NCBI GenBank assembly: GCA_023429845.1
Contig: JAEZCY010000201.1
Location: 1-18,878, forward strand
Direction of reading: 5' to 3'
Source of the DNA: Acidobacteriota bacterium
GTDB taxonomy: Bacteria; Acidobacteriota; Vicinamibacteria; Vicinamibacterales; Vicinamibacteraceae
DNA: 18,878 bases
Part shown: positions 1 to 6,279 of the stretch, piece by piece
Position numbering within the stretch: position 1 is the first letter of the stretch
Layout of the letters: each line of letters starts with the position of its first letter
Translations under genes and position numbers: made by a program
Notes under the pieces: generated by a model
What the model was told of the DNA's origin: nothing
Database searches by the model: none
Seen by the model: the letters and a program-made list of their open reading frames with translations, nothing else

Positions 1-1
1 G

Positions 2-373
2 TGCCATCGTGCGCTGCAGGTACGGCCGATGCCGCCGCTCGGCACCGAGATCAAGGCAAGCGGCATCGTCGGTCACATGCTGCTGCACCAGCACGGGTCC
101 GATGCGTTCGTCGAGGGCCTCATCGCACCATCCGATTCGGCGTGGGCTGAGGGCGTGCGGCCGTTCACCGAGCACACCCTTCGGGACGATGACGGACCCG
201 TCGGGTTGCGCAAGCAGCTCCTCGCGGCGGAAGCCGCGCTGGCAACGCACGCCGCACGCGCGGCGAAGGCGCAGGGCAGCCGCGATCGTGAAGAGGCGTA
301 CGGCAGGATGCTGGCGACGTGCGGGGGCTGCCACAGCCAGGTGGCGCGGCACGCCGCGCCCGACCGCCATTGA
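2..373 (+). CDS. C-terminal part of a probable c-type cytochrome (5' partial)
   Basis: The frame is open to the left edge (it begins Cys-His-Arg-Ala-Leu), so the gene starts outside the window; the ATG at 29 is internal or optional. The visible 124 residues are mostly helical and charged and end with a CGGCH haem-attachment motif (residues 98-102 counted from the ATG at 29), preceded by REEAYGRMLATC and followed by only 12 residues. A CxxCH near the C-terminus after a helical body is the layout of class II (cytochrome c'-like) proteins; this placement is inferred. The protein would act in the periplasm as an electron carrier or haem sensor. The Cys-His pair at the very edge might close an earlier CxxCH, which cannot be tested here. 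No partner gene is visible. Confidence 0.6.
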   Translation, partial: CHRALQVRPMPPLGTEIKASGIVGHMLLHQHGSDAFVEGLIAPSDSAWAEGVRPFTEHTLRDDDGPVGLRKQLLAAEAALATHAARAAKAQGSRDREEAYGRMLATCGGCHSQVARHAAPDRH

Positions 374-748
374 GCCTGCGGCACGGGGCCTGGTCCCGTC
401 ATCTGATGAGTGGAGCAATGTCTCGGCCCGCTCGGTCGAACGGGTCGAGACCACGGGACACGCCGCACTCTCTCCCCATCCAGGGCACGTCGACGTTGGT
501 CCTGCGCCCCCGCGCAGGATGGTGATGCGCACGGCTGCGCATCTCGCGGCTGTCTAGTTGCTGCCGTCCTCGCCGCCAGCTAGACTCTCAGGTCAAACGC
601 AAGTTCAAAGCACCCCCGCTGTCGCTGGCGACCTGACGCATGGTCGACAGACGACGGCGAGTGGCTGTCGTGGGGCAGCAAGGGGCGGTGTGCGAGCGCT
701 GCCGCGCCTCGCATCGACGAGCGCTGTGGTAGTCCGACGGCACACCAG
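374..748. other. Intergenic region rich in inverted repeats
   Basis: No credible gene is seen in these 375 bases. Positions 393-636 hold a run of inverted repeats (described separately) that could form a structured RNA or a multi-hairpin 3' end for the cytochrome gene. Positions 640-748 lead into the patatin gene and show no clear promoter or ribosome-binding site. Confidence 0.5.
393..636 (+). ncRNA. Candidate structured RNA: chain of stem-loops
   Basis: Complementary arms seen by eye, in order: GTCCCGT 393-399 with ACGGGAC 453-459, enclosing TCTCGGCCCG 421-430 with CGGGTCGAGA 441-450 (10 bp with one G-U); TCCTGCGC 500-507 with GCGCAGGA 512-519 (perfect, CCCC loop); GATGCGCA 524-531 with TGCGCATC 536-543 (perfect, CGGC loop); GTCTAGTTG 552-560 with CAGCTAGAC 577-585 (one G-U); TCAGGTC 588-594 with GACCTGA 630-636. 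Both DNA strands could form these, so the + strand is a guess from the flanking genes. Chance hairpins are common at this GC content, but two perfect 8-bp tetraloop hairpins 4 bases apart followed by two more is dense. No known RNA family was recognised. Confidence 0.3.
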
Positions 749-3013
749 ATGATGCTCATTTCCCGCGTGTTCCGTACCCTCGTGGGTTCGACCCTCACCA
801 TCGTCGCGACCGTCGCGATCGTCCTGGCCGGGTCCGCCGCGTATGCGCAGACACCCTCACTGGCGTCCGGCACGCCGCGCACGCGCGTGGGCGTCGCCCT
901 CGGCGGCGGGAGTGCCCGTGGCCTCGCGCATGTCGGCGTGCTCGAGTGGCTCGAGGAGCACCGCATTCCGGTCGACGTGCTGTCGGGCACCAGCATGGGC
1001 GGCCTCATCGGCGGCTCGTATGCCACCGGCATGACGCCGCCGGAGATCGAAGCGATGCTCGCGGAGATCGACTGGGATGCGATGTTCGGACGCAGCGGCT
1101 TCGAGTTCGCCAACGTCCGTCGCAAGCGCGATCTGCGCTCGTATCCATCGCATCTCGAGTTCGGCCTGAAGAACGGTTTGGCACCACCGCCGTCGCTCAA
1201 CAACGGCCAGCAGGTTGATCTCTTCCTCGCACGGATCGCGGCGCCGTACTACGGCATCGCCACCTTCGACGAGCTGCCGACACCTTTTCGCTCCGTGGCC
1301 GTGGATCTAAAAACCGCAAAGTTCGTCGTGCTCGATCGCGGATCGCTTGCCACCGCGATGCGGGCGACGATGTCGTTGCCGCTGGTCTTTCCGGCAATCG
1401 AAGACGGCGATCGCCTGCTGGTGGACGGTGGTGCGATGAACAACGTCCCAGCCGATGTCGCTCGGCAGATGGGAGCGGACAAGGTCATTGCGGTCAACGT
1501 CGGCGACCTGACCGATCGCCAGTCGGTCAGCGCGTCGCTCTTTGGCCTGGCCGGTGCGACCCTCGACGCGATGATGCGCGCCAACACGCTGGAGGCCCTC
1601 AACTCGGCCGACGTCGTCATCGACGTGCCCGTGACCAACTATGGATCGCTCGACTGGCGGCGGTTCCGCGACCTCATCCAGGAAGGCTACCGCGGCGCCG
1701 AGACGATGAAAGATCAGTTGCTGCCGCTCGCCGTGAGCGAGGCGGAGTGGCAGCAGTGGTCGGCGCGGCGTGCGGCCGCGAGGCGAACGTCGATGCCGAC
1801 GATCGGTTTCGTCGAGGTCAGCGGCGCCGCGTCGTCGGACACGGAGTTCGTGCGGCGTGCGATGACCGTTCACCAGGGTCAGCCGCTCGATCCTGTGGCG
1901 CTTGCCGCCACGCTCACCGAGCTCGGCGGCCTCGATCGCTACGAGTCGCTGCGCTGGAGCGTGCGCGAGCGGGATGGCCTGCACGGCCTCTTCATCACGG
2001 CGTTTCCCAAGCCGTACGCACCGCCGTTCCTGTTTCTCGGCGTCAGCCTCGAGAACACGACCGCGAACGAGTTCCGCTTCGGGTTGAATGCCCGCTATCT
2101 CGCGTTCGACAAGGTGGGGTCCGGGTCCGAGCTGCGGCTCGACGGCGCGCTCGGGTCGGACCCGGCGCTGGGCATCGCTCTCTACAAGTCACTCTTCACG
2201 ACGCGCCTCTTCGTCGAGCCGTTCGCCGGCATCTCGGTGCACACGTTCAACGTCGTTTCTGACGGGCGCGTCCAGGCGTCGTACCGGCAGACACGATCGG
2301 TCCTCGGCGTCGATGGCGGCGTCAACCTGAGCCGGACCAACGAGGCTCGGGCGGGCTTCACGGTCGGACGGTTCGACGCCAGCGTCCGCACCGGAGATCC
2401 CGGGCTGCCAGAAGTTGGCGGCGGTGAGACCCGATTCCACGCGCAATGGACCCACGATGATCAGGACAGCCCGGTCGTGCCCTCGCACGGCCTGCGTGTC
2501 GTCAGCCGCCTCGAACACTTCCTGAACTACCCCGACATCCAGCTTCCCTCGGATCCGACCCGCAAGACGGAAGGCGTCACTCAGTTCGAGACGGCGGCAT
2601 CGTGGTTCACATCGAAGAAGGCCGCGCGCGCCAATCGCCTCTTTCTCGCCGGCGGCTTCGGCACGTCGTTCGACGGCCGTCCGCTCCCGACCGAGCAGTT
2701 CCCCATTGGCGGTCTGCTCCGCCTAGGCGCGTTCGACGTCGGCGAGGAGCGCGGCGACAAGTACCTTGTGACGACGGCGGGCTACCTGCGCCAGGTGGCG
2801 CGCCTGCCCGACTTTGTCGGCGGCCCGCTCTTCCTCGGATCGTGGATCGAAGGCGGGTCTGCCTTCGATGAATGGGAGCACCTGACGTGGTCGACGAACG
2901 TGAGCCTGGGGCTCGTCGCCGACACGATTCTCGGCCCGGTCTTCGGCGGCGTCAGCTTCGGCTTCGAAGGCGGCACGCGCTTCTACATCGCGATCGGGCA
3001 GCTGTTCCGGTAG
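749..3013 (+). CDS. Patatin-like phospholipase fused to POTRA and outer-membrane barrel (PlpD-type)
   Basis: A 754-residue protein of the type Vd autotransporter layout. A Sec signal peptide ends near AYAQ (residue 34). The patatin domain (about 46-330) has the glycine-rich oxyanion motif GGGSARG (52-58), the nucleophile motif GTSMG with Ser82, and the catalytic DGG with Asp226, so the Ser-Asp dyad is intact. Residues 350-420 look like one POTRA domain, and 424-754 like a BamA/D15 surface-antigen barrel ending in Phe-Arg. By family knowledge it hydrolyses acyl esters of phospholipids and is displayed on, or released from, the outer membrane; substrate and release are unknown. Two ATGs are adjacent (749 and 752); neither has a clear Shine-Dalgarno sequence. 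It is transcribed alone and converges on the DUF3253 gene, 43 bp away. Confidence 0.92.
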   Translation: MMLISRVFRTLVGSTLTIVATVAIVLAGSAAYAQTPSLASGTPRTRVGVALGGGSARGLAHVGVLEWLEEHRIPVDVLSGTSMGGLIGGSYATGMTPPEIEAMLAEIDWDAMFGRSGFEFANVRRKRDLRSYPSHLEFGLKNGLAPPPSLNNGQQVDLFLARIAAPYYGIATFDELPTPFRSVAVDLKTAKFVVLDRGSLATAMRATMSLPLVFPAIEDGDRLLVDGGAMNNVPADVARQMGADKVIAVNVGDLTDRQSVSASLFGLAGATLDAMMRANTLEALNSADVVIDVPVTNYGSLDWRRFRDLIQEGYRGAETMKDQLLPLAVSEAEWQQWSARRAAARRTSMPTIGFVEVSGAASSDTEFVRRAMTVHQGQPLDPVALAATLTELGGLDRYESLRWSVRERDGLHGLFITAFPKPYAPPFLFLGVSLENTTANEFRFGLNARYLAFDKVGSGSELRLDGALGSDPALGIALYKSLFTTRLFVEPFAGISVHTFNVVSDGRVQASYRQTRSVLGVDGGVNLSRTNEARAGFTVGRFDASVRTGDPGLPEVGGGETRFHAQWTHDDQDSPVVPSHGLRVVSRLEHFLNYPDIQLPSDPTRKTEGVTQFETAASWFTSKKAARANRLFLAGGFGTSFDGRPLPTEQFPIGGLLRLGAFDVGEERGDKYLVTTAGYLRQVARLPDFVGGPLFLGSWIEGGSAFDEWEHLTWSTNVSLGLVADTILGPVFGGVSFGFEGGTRFYIAIGQLFR

Positions 3014-3056
3014 CGCCCATGCACATCCGCCAGCCGGCACGAGGCGGCGACGGTCG

Positions 3057-3593
3057 TCAGGGTGATGGGCCCGGCTCGGACGCGAGCGGCGCGGTCAGCC
3101 GGTATCGCAGCACGCCTCTCGTAGGATCTTCCTGCACCACCTGGCCGCGACGCAGAATCTCCAGTTCGCCGCGTCCCGACATCAGCACCGCCTGCTCGCG
3201 CACAAGGGCGAGCACGGTGCGCCACGTGTCGCCACCCACGATACGTGCGACGTCACTGGGGCAGATCGTCAGGCCAGGCTGCCGGCTTCGGAGCAGCGCC
3301 CGCATCGCGGCCTCGACGCGTCGCACCAGCGCGACCGGGTCAGGCGGCAGCCACCACGCACGTCCGCGCTCGCCGAGCGCCACCTTGGCATCGTTGACGC
3401 GCCGACGACTGCGGCGCACCGCAAGCGCATCCTTCGCGTCGCGAACGGCGCGCCGGGCCGACATCAACTCGTTGACGAGTTCCTGTCTCAGGTTGTCGGG
3501 AATATGAGGATCGGCGGCCCTCCAGCGTCGGCCGTCGACGACGATGAAGGCGTTCGTCGGCGCGGGCGCTGCGGGTCGTGACGGCTTCGGCAT
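3057..3593 (-). CDS. DUF3253 domain protein
   Basis: This 178-residue basic soluble protein has two conserved blocks. The N-terminal block holds VVDGRRWRAADPHIPDNLRQ (18-37) and then ELMSARRAV (42-50). The C-terminal DUF3253 block, about residues 92-168, holds TICPSDVARIVGG, WRTVLALVREQA and RGVLRYRLT, a winged-helix-like fold. Such proteins are sometimes labelled 'biopolymer transporter Tol' in databases, a label the sequence does not support: there is no signal peptide or membrane segment. Function is unknown; a nucleic-acid-binding role is only a guess from the winged-helix resemblance and the many Arg/Lys residues. The ATG at 3593 was chosen because the conserved IVVDGRRW block starts soon after; no strong ribosome-binding site precedes it. 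It is convergent with the patatin gene. Confidence 0.8.
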   Translation of the reverse strand: MPKPSRPAAPAPTNAFIVVDGRRWRAADPHIPDNLRQELVNELMSARRAVRDAKDALAVRRSRRRVNDAKVALGERGRAWWLPPDPVALVRRVEAAMRALLRSRQPGLTICPSDVARIVGGDTWRTVLALVREQAVLMSGRGELEILRRGQVVQEDPTRGVLRYRLTAPLASEPGPSP

Positions 3594-3654
3594 GATGACG
3601 CGTCGCTGCGGCCCATCGTCCCACGGCAGCGCCCGAGTCGTTCACCGCCACCCG

Positions 3655-4040
3655 ATGCTTGCGTACTCTCGCCACGGAGGGCGATGGGCGTTCCTGGCGA
3701 GCGTGCGACGCATCGGTCGTGCAGAGGTCGAATCGATCGTTCAGGACGCGGAACGACGTGGCCGCGTCCTGGGCGTGCGTCTGCCGCCGCAGGAGGAGGG
3801 CGTCGACGAGCTCTAGACGATGGCACCCTCGCAGCGAGGTACGCGCGTCATCGTTCGGGACGAACTGTGAGGTCGTCGGATCCTGGACGTCCATTCACCG
3901 GCGAACCGAGATCCGAGCAGACGGCCGCTGCCGAGGCGATGGCACCGCACGATACGGGAGCGCTGGCGGCGACCACAGCGTTCGGCAAGACGGTGATCGC
4001 CGCATGGCTGATCGCCCAGCGCCATGCCGACGCAGAACAC
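3655..4040 (+). pseudogene. TOTE-type primase/helicase remnant
   Basis: Two fragments of the large AEP primase-SF2 helicase family known as TOTE conflict proteins can be read. In one frame, 3679-3870 gives GRWAFLASVRRI, then AEVESIVQDAERRGRVLGVR, then DEL-stop-TMAPSQR and VIVRDEL-stop. The first part matches the segment after the primase domain; the amber codon at 3814-3816 stands where the family usually has a Trp before T-APSRR. In another frame, 3894-4040 gives FTGEPRSEQ, then HDTGALAATTAFGKTVIAAW, the helicase start with its Walker A motif (TTAFGKT, Lys at 3987-3989). At least two stops, one frameshift and a large internal deletion are needed to join them; the primase core and helicase motifs after motif I are absent. 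It is clearly dead. Assignment rests on recalled family sequence patterns. Confidence 0.7.
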
Positions 4041-4046
4041 GACGAC

Positions 4047-4246
4047 TTACAACGCCAGCGCGCGTGCGCCCACCCATGCCGGCACCGAGTTCTGCGCGGC
4101 TGCCTGCAGCGGCGGCAGCACCGTGATCCAGGCTGTCTACCAGCGACGCAACAGTGCGGTGATCTTGCTCAGGTCATAGGGCCCGGCGCTGGCCTGCAAC
4201 TCGCGGCTGACCACGATCGGCAGCAGGGCGGTCAGCGCGCTGTGAA
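4047..4246 (-). pseudogene. MFS transporter (MFS_3-like) remnant
   Basis: On the minus strand one frame reads HSALTALLPIVVSRELQ, then ASAGPYDL, an amber codon at 4137-4139, and then AWITVLPPL, AAAQNSVPAWVGARALAL and a stop. In MFS_3-type (transmembrane secretion effector) drug transporters, LLP-V--REL-xSAGxYG and AA-NSVPAWVRARAL are two segments separated by roughly two transmembrane helices, so an internal deletion has brought them together. The start and the C-terminal helices are missing. Its 3' end lies a few bases from the end of the helicase remnant, as if two decaying genes had been cut back to a common junction. Confidence 0.55.
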
Positions 4247-4301
4247 CGCCGTTGGCTCTCTACAACCCTTGCGGGACTGGGCATTGGATCTCCGTGCTGC
4301 G

Positions 4302-4323
4302 ACCGTGGTACGCGTGCCACGGT
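4302..4323. promoter_or_regulatory. 22-bp near-perfect palindrome
   Basis: ACCGTGGTACG at 4302-4312 and CGTGCCACGGT at 4313-4323 form a contiguous palindrome with one mismatched position pair. The size suits a dimeric repressor operator, but no intact gene begins nearby, so it may be left over from one of the decayed genes or be due to chance. Confidence 0.25.
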
Positions 4324-4331
4324 GGCGTCGA

Positions 4332-4528
4332 GCATCGACGCGCGCCGGTGCGGCTGGACCCGAGCGGCCCAGTCGACTCCGGCTCGGTTGGCTGTAGCGC
4401 CAGCCCGCCGCCCGTCATAGCGACAGAGCTGGACGATGCACCGACGGCATGCCTGTACAAATCACCGTACGGAACGGCAATCACTCCGCCGCGTTCGAAG
4501 TCGACACTGGACACCGGTGGGGCTGACA
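4332..4528 (+). repeat. Dispersed repeat R1, copy A
   Basis: This 197-bp unit resembles copy C at 10541-10737 and, over its right part, copy B at 9142-9231. Shared blocks with C in order: GCATCGACGC, GGTGCGGCTG, TCCGGC-CGGT, GCGACGGC-like, then the best core ACAAATCACCGTA, GGAAC, GCAATCACTC, AGTCGACACTGGACACC and GTGGGGCTGAC. CACTGG (4505-4510) and CCGGTG (4514-4519) form a 6-bp stem that differs from copy C only by an exchange that keeps a G-U pair. Read on the minus strand, A and C also share the peptide VIAVPYGDLY. No terminal repeats or transposase are seen. Confidence 0.6.
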
Positions 4529-4812
4529 CCGCAGTGGCGCACGCATAGGACGGCGGGCTGGTGTTGGAGCGTGCGCCGCTTCGTGGACGAGGCGGCCTCG
4601 CTCAAACGCCATGGATGCGGTGCCCCGAACCGGCAGAAGCGACACGGGATGCCGGGCCTTGGTGCGCCGTCACCGTCACTGCCGGATGGGCGACGTACCG
4701 CTTCTGATTGGAGTCATTCGTGTTCCCGTCGAGAGAGCGCTCCCTCTTCAATCGCGCAGCCGCCAGCGGCGTCGCGCTGGCTGCAGACGCCGGCATCGCC
4801 GGGGTTCGGATC
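4529..4812 (+). other. Gap with decayed sequence between R1 and the barrel gene
   Basis: No intact gene is supported. Positions 4660-4706 carry what looks like the tail of an alginate-export porin (separate entry). The frame of the downstream barrel gene is open back to an ATG at 4708, but the 35 residues encoded from there look like neither a signal peptide nor a domain. Confidence 0.4.
4660..4706 (+). pseudogene. Possible C-terminal stub of an alginate-export porin
   Basis: One frame ends VTVTAGWATYRF-stop at 4706. The last residues match the end of the broken porin at 12435 (AAWATYRF-stop), and the DNA is nearly the same there (GGGCGACGTA, one base, CGCTTCTGA). Just upstream another frame gives SDTG, where the relative has ESGPAG, so a frameshift would join them. 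The stub is short, so it could be coincidence, but a C-terminal Phe with aromatic alternation is a barrel-end signature. Confidence 0.35.
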
Positions 4813-6267
4813 ATGCTTGGTCTCCGTCCGACCATGTTGGCACCACACCACATTCACGGCGCCTTGCTCGCACTGCTTCTAGTGCCGGGTGCGACTGTCG
4901 ATGCGCAGGAGACAGCGGGCCCGGTCATCTGCACCGCACGCATGGCGACCAAGGTCGGCGGCGGCGAGGCGCCTCCCGCCGTGGTAGTGACGGGCGACGA
5001 GGTCATCGCCGTAGGGGCAGATCACAACCTGCTGGCCACGCCGCGCCCAACCATTCCCTACCACGCCGTTCGGCAACTCGGCGAGCCGCCGCCCCGGGCC
5101 CAGGCATCGTCCGCGCGAGGCCTGGCGCCGGGGGAGCAACTTCAGCCGTCCCGCGCCGCCGAGATCGCCGCCCGCAAGGCGGCCAAGGCAACGCAGCTGC
5201 GTCCTCCGGTGCGCGATCGAGGCGAGCAGATTCTTGACCGCGTGGAGAGCCTCCTGATACCACAGCCTCCCGACATCAGCCCTGTCCTCGGATCGATCAG
5301 GCCTGGCAGTGGCCTTGCCCCCGGAGCGGCGTACTGGCAGCCCGTCCGCGGCGATGGGCTCTGGATCACCAGGGTTCAAGCGTCGCCCACCGGCTTCGTG
5401 CTGGCAGACACCGCCCTGACGTTCGACCAGCTCGGAGCGGGCTCGACGAGCGTGGGTGTGCTGACCTCGTGGGAGGACTCGCCCGACCTGCCGTTCTTTG
5501 GTCTCGCATCGGCGGACAGCGACGGAAGACCAGGCCGCTACGGCCGCCGCACCGCCACGTTCCGCGCGCGCGCGCTGGTGCGCCCCGCACAGCGCCTCGC
5601 GCTGTCGGCGAGCGCGGGCTACCTGGGTATCGACTCCAGGGCAGGACGGAGCGCACCGATCATCGGTGACAAGTTCGAACTCGCCGACGCGCCAGGGCAG
5701 GGGACCCACGCCTCCTGGGTGCACGGCAGCGCCGCCCTTCGTCACGACACTCGCGAGTCGCCGGGCTACACCCGCCGCGGTGCGCTTCGCGATGTCACGT
5801 TGCATGTCTACCGTGACGTGGCTCGTGGACGATCCAGCTTCACCATGCTCGATGTCGATCTCCGCCAGCACGTGCCGGTGTTTCATGAGCACTGGGTTGT
5901 CGCGCTCCACGCCAACGCGCAGACGACGGACGCTGCGCGCGACCAGACGATTCCGCATTACCTGCTGCCTTACGTCGGCGGCGGCGATTCGCTGCGCGGC
6001 TTCCAGCAGTACCGCTTCGTCGATCGCCACCGTCTGCTGCTGCGTGGGGAGTTGCGCTGGACACCCTCACGCGTCCTCGACATGGCGCTGTTTCTCGACG
6101 GCGGCAAGGCAGTCGCGGCCCGCCGCCACCTGGATCTGCACGACCTCGAGACGGCGTGGGGCATCGGGGCCCGTTTCCACGGTCCGGCGTTCACCGCGCT
6201 GCGCGTCGATCTGGCACGAAGTCGCGAGGGCTGGCGACTCCACCTCTCGACCGGGCCGAGCTTCTGA
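4813..6267 (+). CDS. BamA/TamA-family outer-membrane beta-barrel protein, chimeric N-terminus
   Basis: From the ATG at 4813 (weak GGGG upstream) the protein has 484 residues and a signal peptide ending near VDAQ (residue 32); ATG 4834 is an equally good start and ATG 4708 is in frame but adds unlikely sequence. Residues about 37-65 (VICTARMATKVGGGEAPP, VVVTGDEVIAVG) resemble the N-terminal strand region of exported amidohydrolases, not an Omp85 protein. After about residue 120 the family begins (EIAARKAAKATQLRPP), then a D15-like barrel with DTRESPGYTRRG, YVGGGDSLRGFQQYRF, LFLDGGKA and a C-terminal Phe. No POTRA repeats are evident. It probably sits in the outer membrane, with unknown cargo. 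The exported kinase-like gene starts 12 bp downstream, so the two are likely co-transcribed. Confidence 0.8.
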   Translation: MLGLRPTMLAPHHIHGALLALLLVPGATVDAQETAGPVICTARMATKVGGGEAPPAVVVTGDEVIAVGADHNLLATPRPTIPYHAVRQLGEPPPRAQASSARGLAPGEQLQPSRAAEIAARKAAKATQLRPPVRDRGEQILDRVESLLIPQPPDISPVLGSIRPGSGLAPGAAYWQPVRGDGLWITRVQASPTGFVLADTALTFDQLGAGSTSVGVLTSWEDSPDLPFFGLASADSDGRPGRYGRRTATFRARALVRPAQRLALSASAGYLGIDSRAGRSAPIIGDKFELADAPGQGTHASWVHGSAALRHDTRESPGYTRRGALRDVTLHVYRDVARGRSSFTMLDVDLRQHVPVFHEHWVVALHANAQTTDAARDQTIPHYLLPYVGGGDSLRGFQQYRFVDRHRLLLRGELRWTPSRVLDMALFLDGGKAVAARRHLDLHDLETAWGIGARFHGPAFTALRVDLARSREGWRLHLSTGPSF

Positions 6268-6279
6268 GCGAGTACGAAC

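Noticed and set aside
3684..4397. 237-residue open frame spanning the helicase Walker A motif
   Set aside because: Only residues about 71-118 match a helicase; the rest is out of frame with both relics and rich in Arg and Gly, so it is a pseudogene region and not a gene.
4879..6030. Long minus-strand open frame (383 residues) opposite the barrel gene
   Set aside because: Shadow of high-GC coding sequence; the plus strand shows a signal peptide and barrel motifs, the minus frame none.
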